From an uncultured Clostridium sp. (lineage in GTDB: Bacteria > Bacillota > Clostridia > Clostridiales > Clostridiaceae): a stretch of DNA of 64,000 bases. Below, in pieces: positions 8,597 through 18,113 of this stretch (its first letter is position 1; every line of letters starts with the position of its first letter). Location of the stretch: assembly GCA_900548455.1 (NCBI GenBank), contig URKQ01000014.1, positions 29,246-93,245 on the forward strand, in the 5' to 3' direction. Under the pieces are notes generated by a model. That model was not told the origin of the DNA, did no database searches, and saw only the letters and a list, made by a program, of their open reading frames with translations. The position numbers were made by a program, and so were the translations under genes.

Positions 8597-9637
8597 TTAT
8601 CTTTGACCTAATTTTAAATTTGGAACTGCATTTAAGGTAAGGTCTGCAACTCTTCCCGCTTTATACTCATAATATGCAGCGCTACCAATCATTGCAGCAT
8701 TATCTGTACAAAGAATTGGAGCAGGAAATAAAACTTTTATGCCTTGTTTTTCTCCTCTTTCAGTAAGTTTTTCCCTAAGATAACTATTTGAAGCTACACC
8801 ACCTGCAATAGCTATTTTGTCTACTTTTTTCTGTCTGCAAGCTTCCATTGCATTATCTACTAAAACATCTACTACAGACTTTTGAAATGATGCTGCAACA
8901 TCGGCTACAACATATTCTTCACCCTTCATTTGAAGTGAATTCAAATAATTTAGAACTGCAGATTTTACTCCACTGAAAGAAAAATCTAAAGTTTTATCAT
9001 GAAAATTAGCTCTTGGGAATTTAATTGCATTTTCATTACCATCCCTTGCAATTTTATCTATCTTTGGTCCTCCCGGATATCCAAGTCCGATTGCTCTAGC
9101 AACCTTGTCATAGGCTTCCCCTGCTGCATCATCCCTAGTTTCACCTAAGACTTCAAATTCTCCATAATCCTTCATATGAACAATAAATGTATGTCCTCCA
9201 GATACCACCAAAGTTACAAAAGGAGGCTTTAAATCTTTATGCTCAATAAAGTTTGCACTTATATGACCTTCTATATGGTTCACTCCTATAAGTGGCTTAT
9301 TAAGACCATATGCTAAAGCTTTAGCATATTGAAGTCCTACCAAAAGAGCACCAACTAATCCTGGACCATATGTTACTGCCACTGCATCTATATCCTCAAA
9401 AGTTACATTTGCTTCTTTTAACGCTTCTTCTACTACTGCACTTATTGCTTCTATATGCATTCTTGAAGCTACTTCTGGAACAACTCCACCAAATTTCTTA
9501 TGTATATCAATTTGAGATGCTATCACATTTGATAATACATGTCTTCCATCTACAACTATTGATGCTGCTGTTTCATCGCAACTTGATTCAATAGCAAGAA
9601 TTCTAAAATTTTCTTTCATATCCTTTATTGTTTCCAT
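8597..9637 (-). CDS. tsaD: tRNA N6-adenosine threonylcarbamoyltransferase TsaD
   Basis: Transfers threonylcarbamoyl from TC-AMP to A37 of ANN-decoding tRNAs, together with TsaB and TsaE. Diagnostic features are LAIESSCDETAA at the N-terminus, the metal-binding HxxxH in HIEGHISANF near residue 116, the VSGGHT loop, YDKVARAIGLGYPGG and the late GGVASNSYLR. At 346 residues it has the normal bacterial length. I use the ATG at 9637 because AGGTGA lies just upstream; an in-frame ATG 33 bases earlier lacks a good site. The gene appears monocistronic and ends at a strong hairpin. Confidence 0.97.
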   Translation of the reverse strand: METIKDMKENFRILAIESSCDETAASIVVDGRHVLSNVIASQIDIHKKFGGVVPEVASRMHIEAISAVVEEALKEANVTFEDIDAVAVTYGPGLVGALLVGLQYAKALAYGLNKPLIGVNHIEGHISANFIEHKDLKPPFVTLVVSGGHTFIVHMKDYGEFEVLGETRDDAAGEAYDKVARAIGLGYPGGPKIDKIARDGNENAIKFPRANFHDKTLDFSFSGVKSAVLNYLNSLQMKGEEYVVADVAASFQKSVVDVLVDNAMEACRQKKVDKIAIAGGVASNSYLREKLTERGEKQGIKVLFPAPILCTDNAAMIGSAAYYEYKAGRVADLTLNAVPNLKLGQR

Positions 9638-9731
9638 CTTTTCACCTATCTCATTTATCAAATTGTTCAATGTTCATATTATAACATATATATGTTACAA
9701 TTTTTACTACAACTTATCCAAAATCCTCTGT

Positions 9732-10772
9732 TTATACTACATCTGAAAATCCTTTATTTATTTGCAATTTCTCTAATCCTTTAAATTCAGTATTATCATC
9801 CAAATTTTTATAAACATAATAGATTTCTTTATTTTGCTTAATATAAGCTATAGATTTTTCAACACAATCCATATCTACATTATTTAATGACCAAATAGAA
9901 AGTTCACTAATTGATCTTTCATTTTCACATATATACTTGCAAAGGGTATTTAATAATCCATTTATACTATAAGTTGAATTTTTACTTACAAAGTAATCCA
10001 AAACCGCAGCCTCACCATTTCCACTTATCTCACATAAAAATATAGCAATAATCTTCTTATTAATTTTATCCCTGATTACATATTTTAATTTATTAAATTC
10101 ACGATATTTCCAAACTAGATACTCCTTAGTATTATTGACTCTAGTATCTTTTTCACTTTCATTTTTATCAATAAAGTCAAGCATTTCTTTGCTAAATCCA
10201 TTGTGCTTTTCTACATAAAGTTGGTTAGAGTAATCTTTGTTCCTAAATAAGTTTAAACAATAATCAATGAATCCTGATTTAGATAGCATTTTTAAAACTT
10301 TGTTTTCCATTATCCTTCTATTTATTTTCGAATTCAAAATAGTAGTATAAACATAAAGCTTATCGACATTTTTAAAATTTAATTTAATAAACCCTGGATA
10401 TGAACTTTCATTAGGTAATCCCACTACAAATTTATATTCTAACTCACTTAGACCTTTAAATGCATATTCTAAAATAACCTTAAAAAGTTTTCTTCCTCTA
10501 TATTCCTTTAAAATCATACTATCCCCTGATTGTACCCCCAAGTACTTCTTACCATCAACTATTATTTCAATAGGAAAAAAAGAATTAGCCCCTATTACTT
10601 TATCTCCATCTAAAAGTAAAAAAATAATTGGATCTCCTTTTAAAAATGGATTATCAATATTTTTCTTTTTAAATTTTTCATCTAATAAATTATATCCATA
10701 TACATTTAAAAATAAGTCCTTATACTTTTCGTAATCCTGCATATCAAACTTTTTCATTTTAAATTCATTCAT
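9732..10772 (-). CDS. GNAT-family N-acetyltransferase
   Basis: This 346-residue protein has a GNAT-like N-terminal half: F-M-x-D-Y-type start, VIGANSFFP strand, and the acetyl-CoA loop region SMILKEYRGRKLFKVILEYAF near residues 85-107. The C-terminal half probably forms a second, degenerate GNAT-like lobe (VIRDKINKKIIAIFLCEI). Substrate unknown. The start follows AAGGAGA by eight bases. It is transcribed away from the RusA-like gene across a roughly 220-bp intergenic region that holds nothing else I recognise. Confidence 0.75.
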   Translation of the reverse strand: MNEFKMKKFDMQDYEKYKDLFLNVYGYNLLDEKFKKKNIDNPFLKGDPIIFLLLDGDKVIGANSFFPIEIIVDGKKYLGVQSGDSMILKEYRGRKLFKVILEYAFKGLSELEYKFVVGLPNESSYPGFIKLNFKNVDKLYVYTTILNSKINRRIMENKVLKMLSKSGFIDYCLNLFRNKDYSNQLYVEKHNGFSKEMLDFIDKNESEKDTRVNNTKEYLVWKYREFNKLKYVIRDKINKKIIAIFLCEISGNGEAAVLDYFVSKNSTYSINGLLNTLCKYICENERSISELSIWSLNNVDMDCVEKSIAYIKQNKEIYYVYKNLDDNTEFKGLEKLQINKGFSDVV

Positions 10773-10995
10773 AAAATATTCTCCTTAATTAAATAATTTT
10801 ATAAATTGCTTAGTACAGCTAGCTAATATGATATCCGCTTAACAAAATGAATAATCTTTATTCAAACTTATATACATTTATTGTATCATAACAACCCAAT
10901 AATTATTTCAATGTTTTACCAAAACATGCTAACAACATCCCATCTTTAACTTATGATATAATAATTTATTATATCGTAATAAAGGAATGAACTAT

Positions 10996-11643
10996 ATGAA
11001 TAAAAGCAGTTACGCTAAGGTCATCGTTAAAGGATCTCCTATCTCTAAATCTAACTTTAAATTATTTAATAGCAATAATAGAGCTATTCTCCCCTATAAC
11101 ACAGGAAAATATCATGATAGATATGCCTTATATGAAGAAGAAATAGCTTTAGAAGCACGCGTTCAAAATCCTGGAATAACACTCACTGAAGCTCTTATAG
11201 CTGTATTAAAGGTTTATTATAAAAGTGAAAAAAGACACCCAGATACCAATAATATAACTAAAAGTATATTAGACGGAATAGAAAAAAGTGGCCTTATAAT
11301 AAATGATGCTCAAGTAAGAAGATTAATTATAGAAGAATTTTATGATAAAGAAAATCCTAGATTTGAACTAGAATTGTTTGGGGAAAGTTCTTATGCAATG
11401 GACTATCAAATAGTGCCGTTATCTAAAAAAAATGAAGTTATAAATTATGAACCTCCAAGCAATAAAAAAAATAAAAACTTAACCAAATATGACGTTAAAG
11501 AAAAAAGCATAGATGAAAAATTATCCACATCTTCAAAGCAAATTTGTGAAATTTGCAATAAACCTGTGAATAAATCAGACCTAATGCCCTGCAACGGTGG
11601 AAAATCTTTTATTTGTAAAAGCTGCTTTAAAAAATTATTTTAA
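10996..11643 (+). CDS. RusA-like Holliday-junction endonuclease with C-terminal zinc-binding tail
   Basis: Residues about 10-130 match the RusA family: VKGSPISKSN-like start, then HPDTNNITKSILDGI near residue 81 (RusA has a P-D-x-D-N Mg-binding motif here; this protein has PDTNN) and INDAQV near 103. RusA resolves Holliday junctions. After a Lys/Ser-rich linker (residues 140-180) comes a four-cysteine unit, C-x2-C at about 184 and a later C-x2-C, which RusA proteins normally lack. I infer a zinc ribbon for DNA or protein contact. RusA is usually phage-borne, but no phage gene is adjacent. The ATG at 10996 has AAAGGA nine bases upstream; the ATG at 10987 would be too close. Confidence 0.75.
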   Translation: MNKSSYAKVIVKGSPISKSNFKLFNSNNRAILPYNTGKYHDRYALYEEEIALEARVQNPGITLTEALIAVLKVYYKSEKRHPDTNNITKSILDGIEKSGLIINDAQVRRLIIEEFYDKENPRFELELFGESSYAMDYQIVPLSKKNEVINYEPPSNKKNKNLTKYDVKEKSIDEKLSTSSKQICEICNKPVNKSDLMPCNGGKSFICKSCFKKLF

Positions 11644-11743
11644 ATTCTAAATTTTAAATTGCAAATTCATATCCCTTAAATCTTTTGAATATATAATTAT
11701 AAGTTGTAATAAACTTAATCAATGGATTTAAGGGGGATTTTTT

Positions 11744-12349
11744 TTGAGAAAAAAGCGTTTGAAATCTTTATTAAGTCATTTTAAAAAGTTAAAATTTATA
11801 ATACTTTTAGTTCTTATTATCATCACAATTTTTTTTATTAAATCTTTATCAATAAAAAAAGATATCGAAAGAAAAACTGACCTAGTATCTGATAAATTAG
11901 TTACAATATCTGAACTTGCAACTTCTAGATATGACTATTCAAATGTAATTGCAATAAAAAATAATTTAAAATATAAAGACTTTAATATTCCATTTACAGA
12001 AAAGTCATTTGTAATTAAATACACCGGTCATATAACTGCAGGTATAGATTTAACAACAGCTACCTTCTCTATAAATAAAAATACATTATCGATAAATGTT
12101 CCTTCTTGTACAGTTTTAAACAATACAATTGATGAAGATGAAATCTTCATCTTTGATGAAAAAACCTCCATATTTAATAAATTAACTATGGAGGAAATGT
12201 TAGATGAAATTCTTTCCGATAAAGAAACTATTGAAGAAAATCTTTTAAAAGATGGATTTCTTCAACAAGTTAATGAAGAAACAACAAAATTACTAAAAGA
12301 TTTATTCTCTAATTGTGGTTTTGATAATGTAATTATAAGCATTCAATGA
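11744..12349 (+). CDS. DUF4230-family membrane-anchored protein
   Basis: A 201-residue protein with a basic N-terminus, one membrane helix (about residues 15-37) and an extracytoplasmic domain. The segments ELATSRYDYSNVI, FVIKYTGHITAGIDL and LSINVPSCTVLNNTIDEDEIFIFDEKTSIFNK follow the DUF4230 (PF14014) pattern. Function is unknown for the family. The start is a TTG with AAGGGGG eight bases upstream; no ATG is available in range. It runs in the same direction as the RusA-like gene about 100 bp upstream and may share its transcript. It converges on the MFS gene. Confidence 0.75.
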   Translation: MRKKRLKSLLSHFKKLKFIILLVLIIITIFFIKSLSIKKDIERKTDLVSDKLVTISELATSRYDYSNVIAIKNNLKYKDFNIPFTEKSFVIKYTGHITAGIDLTTATFSINKNTLSINVPSCTVLNNTIDEDEIFIFDEKTSIFNKLTMEEMLDEILSDKETIEENLLKDGFLQQVNEETTKLLKDLFSNCGFDNVIISIQ

Positions 12350-12370
12350 ATATATAAGTTCCAATAAAAA

Positions 12371-13564
12371 TTACTTAGTAACCTTTTTACCTACAATACC
12401 TAAGAAAAATAATATAATGGTCAATATTGTAAAGGAAATTTTCAAAGAAACTTTTTCACCAACAACTCCTAATATAGGAAAAAATATAATCATATATAAA
12501 CTAAAGCACATACTCTCAATTGAAATAAGTGTGGCTCTTTGTTTAGATGGTATTAATTTATTTATATAACTTGAACTTATAGGATACAACATATTAATGG
12601 AAGTTGAAAAGAGAATAAATCCTAATATTGTTCCTTCATTTTTCATTAGAGTATATAAAGCTAAAAATCCTGCTGAAATTAATGGAATAAGATAAATCAA
12701 TTTTTCTTTATATACTCTCTCTATCTTATAAACATATTTAGCACCAATGGCACATCCAATACTTGCACACACATATATAATAGATATAACACTCCTTGAA
12801 TATCCCATGTCACTAAAAAACTTCTGAGTGTAAAAGTGAGTACTAGTACCAACCATAAATATAAATTCAAAATATAACATCATAAGTATTATTTTTTTAT
12901 TTGATTTAATAACCTTATAACATTGTTTAAAATGACCTTTAATAGTTATCTTTTCTGACTTTTTATCATATATTTCAGGTTCTTTAAAAAGAAGCGAAAT
13001 ACTAAAAGCACAAAGACTAATTATTACAGCTACAATATAACTGTATGTAAAGGAATAATCTGATAAAATTCCACCAATTAAGACAGCAGCTCCTTGAGAT
13101 ACTTCTATAATAAAATTTAAACTTCCATTTATCCTTGTGTAATTATCCTCTTTACCTATTATTTTCAAACTATCATATACTAAGGCCTCTTCTGAGCCAG
13201 AATTTAAGTTATAGGAAATGGCTTGAATTATAAAACCCAATGCAAATTGCCAAAAAGAAAAACTTATTAGCATTATTATTGAGGAGACTGCATGAAGCAA
13301 TCTTCCTATAACAATAGTTTTCTTTCTTCCTAATATATCAGCAATAGCACCAGTGGGCACTTCACATATCAATGAAGCAACATGGAATATTCCCTCTAAT
13401 ACCCCTATTTCAATTAAAGATATTCCTTTTGTACCCAAATATAACATCCATATTGCAGCACTTATATCTAAAGAAGATAAAAATCTATAAATATAATCAA
13501 CATTAACATTTCTTTTTAATTTATCATTTTCATGCAAAGTACTAATCTTTTCAAATTGTTTCAT
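12371..13564 (-). CDS. Major facilitator superfamily transporter
   Basis: A 397-residue protein with about 12 hydrophobic helices. After helix 2 the protein has EVPTGAIADILGRKKTIVIG, the MFS motif A (G-x-x-x-D-x-x-G-R-K/R). The central cytoplasmic loop is basic (KKSEKITIKGHFKQCYKVIKSNKK, described here in parts). It is probably a proton-driven exporter of a small molecule; the substrate cannot be read from the sequence. The ATG at 13564 has AAAGG nine bases upstream. It is separated from upstream genes by a terminator at 13607-13640, so it must have its own promoter. Confidence 0.85.
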   Translation of the reverse strand: MKQFEKISTLHENDKLKRNVNVDYIYRFLSSLDISAAIWMLYLGTKGISLIEIGVLEGIFHVASLICEVPTGAIADILGRKKTIVIGRLLHAVSSIIMLISFSFWQFALGFIIQAISYNLNSGSEEALVYDSLKIIGKEDNYTRINGSLNFIIEVSQGAAVLIGGILSDYSFTYSYIVAVIISLCAFSISLLFKEPEIYDKKSEKITIKGHFKQCYKVIKSNKKIILMMLYFEFIFMVGTSTHFYTQKFFSDMGYSRSVISIIYVCASIGCAIGAKYVYKIERVYKEKLIYLIPLISAGFLALYTLMKNEGTILGFILFSTSINMLYPISSSYINKLIPSKQRATLISIESMCFSLYMIIFFPILGVVGEKVSLKISFTILTIILFFLGIVGKKVTK

Positions 13565-13606
13565 AGTAATCATCCTTTCATTAATACACTTCTATAAAAA
13601 ATAAAA

Positions 13607-13640
13607 ATCCCGTTATAATGATAAAATCATATAACAGGAT
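13607..13640 (-). terminator. Intrinsic terminator after the 47-residue ORF
   Basis: An 11-bp stem with one G-U pair (13607-13617 with 13630-13640). On the minus strand a T-rich tract (13592-13606) follows. It separates the small ORF from the MFS gene. Confidence 0.8.
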
Positions 13641-13694
13641 AGAAGTTACTACTTTGCAATTAAACTATTATCATACTTCCAAATAAACTCATTC

Positions 13695-13838
13695 TTATAC
13701 TTGAAAGATATCTATAAAAAAACTGCAAGATTCCTTTAAAAAAGGGCATAATAACTCCTTAGTAGCAAATTTTGCAGTTAAATATTTAGAACTGCTGCAT
13801 GTTATGGTATATCCCTTTTTAACTTCCCAATTTCTCAC
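13695..13838 (-). CDS. Predicted 47-residue small protein
   Basis: A GTG-started ORF with a near-perfect GGAGGT ribosome site six bases upstream and a good intrinsic terminator 55 bases downstream. The predicted peptide starts M-R-N-W-E-V-K-K-G-Y, has three cysteines (near positions 14, 32 and 38) and a hydrophobic C-terminus (SFFIDIFQV). No known family is recognised. It lies 50 bp after the CoA-binding protein gene and could be co-transcribed with it or stand alone. The combination of ribosome site, reading frame and terminator is the evidence that it is real; codon use alone cannot decide for so short a frame. Confidence 0.5.
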   Translation of the reverse strand: MRNWEVKKGYTITCSSSKYLTAKFATKELLCPFLKESCSFFIDIFQV

Positions 13839-13887
13839 AGTCTTACCTCCTTAACTTATATATATTTATTGTAATACATTTTACATT

Positions 13888-14268
13888 TTATATCAATCCT
13901 TCTAATTGTTTGTATATACATAATTTATTTTCTATATTAAATTCCAACTGCTGTGCTTTATTAATTACTTCTTCATTAAAAGACCCTGGCTGAAACCATA
14001 CATTTTTTATTCCCTTTTCCTTTATTTTATCAAGAGAAATAAGTGAAACTTTAGGACTTACCACCATAATTATACCATCAACTATTTTAGGTAATTCCTC
14101 AATAGAATTAAACACTTTAATACCATCGATTAAATTGTATTTAGGATTTACAGGATAGACCATATATCCCCTTTTTTCCATAGATTCAAAAATCTTATAA
14201 CTAAATTTTGACTCATCATTAGTTGCTCCTAAAATTGCCCACCTTTTTAACTTTATCATATCGTTCAT
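13888..14268 (-). CDS. CoA-binding domain protein (YccU-like)
   Basis: A 126-residue single-domain protein with the CoA_binding_2 (PF13380) pattern: WAILGATNDESKFSYKI near the start, the Y-P-V-N-P-K-Y strand and the VWFQPGSFNEEV segment late in the domain. It resembles the CoA-binding domain of succinyl-CoA ligases without the catalytic histidine part; its physiological role is not established. The start at 14268 follows GGAAGG by nine bases, which excludes a 16-residue N-terminal extension. Confidence 0.85.
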   Translation of the reverse strand: MNDMIKLKRWAILGATNDESKFSYKIFESMEKRGYMVYPVNPKYNLIDGIKVFNSIEELPKIVDGIIMVVSPKVSLISLDKIKEKGIKNVWFQPGSFNEEVINKAQQLEFNIENKLCIYKQLEGLI

Positions 14269-14456
14269 ATTAATTTTCCTTCCATTAAAATATAGATTAT
14301 TAATTACAATACACATATATTTTGTGTCCTTTATACCCTTAGTTTAACCAAGTAGTAAATTATATATTTTTAATGTATAATAATATTGCGTATTATATTG
14401 TAAATATTGCAGTATATATAGTTTATATAGTTGACATATTTTCAAAGGAGATTAAT

Positions 14457-16445
14457 ATGATTGATAAAAACAAAATTAGCATCGATATGATAGAGAAAGA
14501 CTTAAAATACTTAGAACTTCTTTCTTGTAATTTCCCTACTATTTCAGATGCTTGTACTGAAATTATTAATTTAGAAGCTATATTAAATTTACCTAAAGGC
14601 ACAGAACATTTTCTTACTGACCTTCATGGTGAATATGAAGCCTTCCAACATGTTTTAAAAAATGCATCTGGAGTTATCAAAAGAAAAGTTAATGATATTT
14701 TTGGTAATACTTTAAGAGAATCAGAGAAAAAAGCACTCTGCACTCTTATTTATTATCCTGAACAAGCTATAGATATTTTTCTAGAAAAGGAAGACGACCC
14801 TGATGATTGGTATAAAATTACTTTAAACCAACTAATACAAGTTTGCCGAAATGTATCTTCAAAATATACTAGGTCTAAAGTTAGAAAAGCGCTACCTCAA
14901 GATTTCTCGTATATTATAGAAGAACTTTTACACGAATCCCAAGTAATTCCTGATAAACAAAAATATTTCAACGGGATTTTGGATACTATAATTTCCATCG
15001 GTAGAGCAAAAGAATTTATTATAGCAATATGTAATGTAATTCAACGTCTTACTATAGACACACTTCATATTGTAGGTGATATATATGATAGAGGTCCTGG
15101 TGCCCATATTATTATGGATACTTTATGTAACTATCATTCCTATGATATTCAATGGGGAAATCATGATATTCTATGGATGGGTGCTGCTGCTGGAAATGCT
15201 AGTTGTATATGCAATGTAATTAGAATTTCAACCAGATATGCTAATTTAGATACCCTAGAAGATGGTTATGGTATAAATCTACTTCCATTAGCTCGTTTTG
15301 CTATGGAAGTATATCAAGATGATCCGTGCAAATCTTTTAAACCAAAGGTGAATGATGATTATATAAAAGAAAATGACTTAAAGCTTATGGCTCAAATGCA
15401 CAAAGCTATCTCTATAATACAATTCAAATTAGAAGGTGAAATTATAAAAAACCATCCAGAATTTGAAATGGATGATAGATTATTACTAGATAAAATTAAC
15501 TATGATAAAGGAACTATTTCTATTAATGATGAAGAGTATGAATTAAATGATACTAATTTTCCTACAATAGATCCTAAAAACCCATATGAACTTACTGAGG
15601 ATGAGGAAGACCTAATTAACAAATTAAAACTTTCATTTGTTAATAGTGAAAAATTAGAAAAACATATACGTTGCCTATATACTAAAGGTAGTTTATATTT
15701 GAAACGAAATTCAAATCTTTTATATCATGCTTCTATTCCTTTAGAAGATAATGGTTATTTTAAAAAAGTTAAAGTAAAAAACAGTGAATTTTATGGTAAA
15801 GAGTATCTAGATGTTGTTGATAGAATTGCTAGAGAAGCTTATTTTTATAATGAAAATCACACAGAAAACTCTTATGCCCTTGATTACATGTGGTATCTAT
15901 GGTGCGGTCCTGATTCACCACTTTTTGGAAAATATAAAATGGCTACTTTTGAACGATACTTTGTAAATAATAAAGAAACTCATAAAGAAAAAAAATGCCC
16001 TTATTTCGAATTAAGGGACAATGAAGAAATTTGCAATAAAATTCTAGTTGAATTTGGATTATCACCAGAAAACTCTCATATAATAAATGGACATGTGCCA
16101 GTAAAAACCCTTAAAGGTGAAACTCCAATAAAAGCTAATGGAAAACTTCTTGTGATTGATGGTGGTTTTTCTAAAGCCTACCAACCTGAAACAGGTATAG
16201 CTGGATATACTTTAATTTATAATTCTTACGGATTACAACTAGTACAACATGAGCCTTTCGAATCAACTCATACTGCAATTGCTGAAGGTAAAGATATATT
16301 ATCTACTACTTTTATTCTAGAATATACAGCTAAAAGAATGACTGTAAGAGATACTGATATTGGAAAAGAGCTTATTGAACAGATTAATTCTCTTGAAAAA
16401 CTTTTAACAGCTTATAGAAAAGGCTTAATTAAAGAAAGAAAATAG
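14457..16445 (+). CDS. fbp: Fructose-1,6-bisphosphatase, class III
   Basis: Removes the 1-phosphate of fructose 1,6-bisphosphate, the controlled step of gluconeogenesis. It belongs to the Firmicutes-specific class III (FBPase_2, calcineurin-like metallophosphoesterase fold). Metal-ligand motifs are visible: LTDLHGEYEA near residue 60, GDIYDRGPG near 207, WGNHDILWMG near 234 and, late, NGHVPVK and VIDGGFSKAY. At 662 residues the length is normal for the class. The start at 14457 follows AAAGGAG by seven bases; an in-frame upstream ATG at 14373 would add 28 hydrophobic residues unlike the family. Monocistronic. Confidence 0.96.
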   Translation: MIDKNKISIDMIEKDLKYLELLSCNFPTISDACTEIINLEAILNLPKGTEHFLTDLHGEYEAFQHVLKNASGVIKRKVNDIFGNTLRESEKKALCTLIYYPEQAIDIFLEKEDDPDDWYKITLNQLIQVCRNVSSKYTRSKVRKALPQDFSYIIEELLHESQVIPDKQKYFNGILDTIISIGRAKEFIIAICNVIQRLTIDTLHIVGDIYDRGPGAHIIMDTLCNYHSYDIQWGNHDILWMGAAAGNASCICNVIRISTRYANLDTLEDGYGINLLPLARFAMEVYQDDPCKSFKPKVNDDYIKENDLKLMAQMHKAISIIQFKLEGEIIKNHPEFEMDDRLLLDKINYDKGTISINDEEYELNDTNFPTIDPKNPYELTEDEEDLINKLKLSFVNSEKLEKHIRCLYTKGSLYLKRNSNLLYHASIPLEDNGYFKKVKVKNSEFYGKEYLDVVDRIAREAYFYNENHTENSYALDYMWYLWCGPDSPLFGKYKMATFERYFVNNKETHKEKKCPYFELRDNEEICNKILVEFGLSPENSHIINGHVPVKTLKGETPIKANGKLLVIDGGFSKAYQPETGIAGYTLIYNSYGLQLVQHEPFESTHTAIAEGKDILSTTFILEYTAKRMTVRDTDIGKELIEQINSLEKLLTAYRKGLIKERK

Positions 16446-16476
16446 AAGTCTATTTTTTCTTATAATATTAAAAACA

Positions 16477-16511
16477 AATATCCCATGATACTTGTAGTAC
16501 CATGGGATATT
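16477..16511. terminator. Bidirectional terminator between fbp and htrA
   Basis: An 11-bp perfect stem (16477-16487 with 16501-16511) between convergent genes. It is followed by a T-rich tract on the minus strand and by CCTTTATAA on the plus strand. Confidence 0.75.
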
Positions 16512-16543
16512 CCTTTATAAATTGTAATATTGGCCTTATAATT

Positions 16544-17941
16544 TTATTCTGCTACTAGTTCTGCAGACATGGTTTTACCATTTCTAACAAATTCAACTTG
16601 CATAGTATCTCCGTCGTTATATCCACCTTTTATCTCATTTAATTCTTCGACAGTTTTAACTTCTTTTCCTCCGAATTTAGTAATTACATCTCCTGGCTGT
16701 AATCCGCCTTTTTGAGCAATACTAAAATCTTCAACTCTCTTTATAAACACTCCTACTGGTAAGTCATATTGTTTTGACAAATCTTCAGTAACATTTACAA
16801 CAGATATTCCTAATGTTATTTTTTGTTTTACAAGCATATCTAATTTACTAATAGCATCATTTATTGGAATTGCAAAACCTATTCCTTCAACACCTGTTGC
16901 TTGAATTTTAGCAGTGTTAATTCCAATTACTTGCCCTTGTGAATTTATAAGTGGTCCACCACTGTTTCCTGAATTTATAGCTGTATCCGTTTGGATTAAA
17001 TTCATTGATGTACCATCTTCATTTTGAACCTCTCTCTTAACAGCACTTACAATTCCTGTGGTTACTGAACCTAAATATTCTTTTCCAAGAGGATTACCTA
17101 TTGCAATAACTTGTTCACCAGCTTTTATATTATCTGAATTCCCAAGTTCAACAACACCTGGCATTTTAACATCTTCAGTTATTTTAACCACTGCTAAATC
17201 TGCTGCCTCATCATAATTAACAACTTTCGCATCTACTTCTTTACCTGTACTAAAAATAACCTTAACCTGTGTACTATTCTTTATTACATGGTAATTTGTT
17301 AGAACGTATCCATCCTCTGAAAAAATAGCTCCTGATCCAAGTCCTTCTTGTTCACCCATACTAAATCCAAACATATTTGTTGCTATAGATTTTGTAGAAA
17401 CTCCTACAACTGCTGGTGAAACTTGATCAACTATACTTGGAATATCAATTCCACCAATTGCACTTAGGGATGTAGTTTCTCCTATAGATGCTCCTGCACT
17501 AATTTCCTTTTTTACATCTGCTATTGCAGAATCAAAATTATTTTTCATAATTCCATAACCTGCCGCAGTTCCAATTGATCCTCCTAATATAGAACAAATA
17601 AGTGCAACTGCAATATATGATCCCATAGATTTATTTCCAGACTTATTTTTCTTTTCTTTCTTAACTTTCTTTTTATCTTCCTTATTTTCCTCTTTATTTT
17701 CTTCTTTAGAATTTTCCTCACCTATTGGACTCATATTAGGAATAGTATCATAACTTGTATCTTGTATCATGGTAAAATTGATATTAGATTCCTCATTGCC
17801 ATGAACCGTATTACCTTCATTGTAGCTATTATTATTTTCATTGGCATCTTTACTTATATTTTTTTCTACATTGTCGTTGTTTGAATTTTGTCCAGTATAG
17901 CTATTTTCATTATTCATATCTTTACCTAAATTATTATCCAT
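16544..17941 (-). CDS. HtrA/DegP-like membrane-anchored serine protease
   Basis: Domain order in 465 residues: a charged, Asn/Glu/Lys-rich cytoplasmic tail (1-105), one membrane helix (about 106-130), a trypsin-like protease domain and a C-terminal PDZ domain (about 375-465). The catalytic triad is visible: His in NYHVIKN near 217, Asp in EAADLAVV near 248 and Ser in NSGNSGGP near 326. These proteases degrade or refold damaged proteins on the outer face of the membrane. A full catalytic triad and PDZ are present, so it should be active. The start has GGGGGAA upstream. In Bacillus, htrA genes answer to CssRS; no two-component genes are adjacent here. Confidence 0.95.
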   Translation of the reverse strand: MDNNLGKDMNNENSYTGQNSNNDNVEKNISKDANENNNSYNEGNTVHGNEESNINFTMIQDTSYDTIPNMSPIGEENSKEENKEENKEDKKKVKKEKKNKSGNKSMGSYIAVALICSILGGSIGTAAGYGIMKNNFDSAIADVKKEISAGASIGETTSLSAIGGIDIPSIVDQVSPAVVGVSTKSIATNMFGFSMGEQEGLGSGAIFSEDGYVLTNYHVIKNSTQVKVIFSTGKEVDAKVVNYDEAADLAVVKITEDVKMPGVVELGNSDNIKAGEQVIAIGNPLGKEYLGSVTTGIVSAVKREVQNEDGTSMNLIQTDTAINSGNSGGPLINSQGQVIGINTAKIQATGVEGIGFAIPINDAISKLDMLVKQKITLGISVVNVTEDLSKQYDLPVGVFIKRVEDFSIAQKGGLQPGDVITKFGGKEVKTVEELNEIKGGYNDGDTMQVEFVRNGKTMSAELVAE

Positions 17942-18065
17942 TTAAAATTCCCCCTTATCGAGATCTTTATCTTCAATTATTGTTTACTAACTCTATATTT
18001 ATTATTATCAATATTAATGTGTCATTTCGGTGACCAAAATGTGAAAGAATTCTTAAATGGACCTA

Positions 18066-18100
18066 AAAAGACTGCTAACCCTTAGTTTTAGCAGTCTTTT
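18066..18100. terminator. Terminator after the 89-residue gene
   Basis: A 13-bp perfect stem (18066-18078 with 18088-18100), flanked by A and T runs on both sides. It ends the hypothetical gene at 18114-18383 and insulates htrA. Confidence 0.8.
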
Positions 18101-18113
18101 AATATATCACAAT

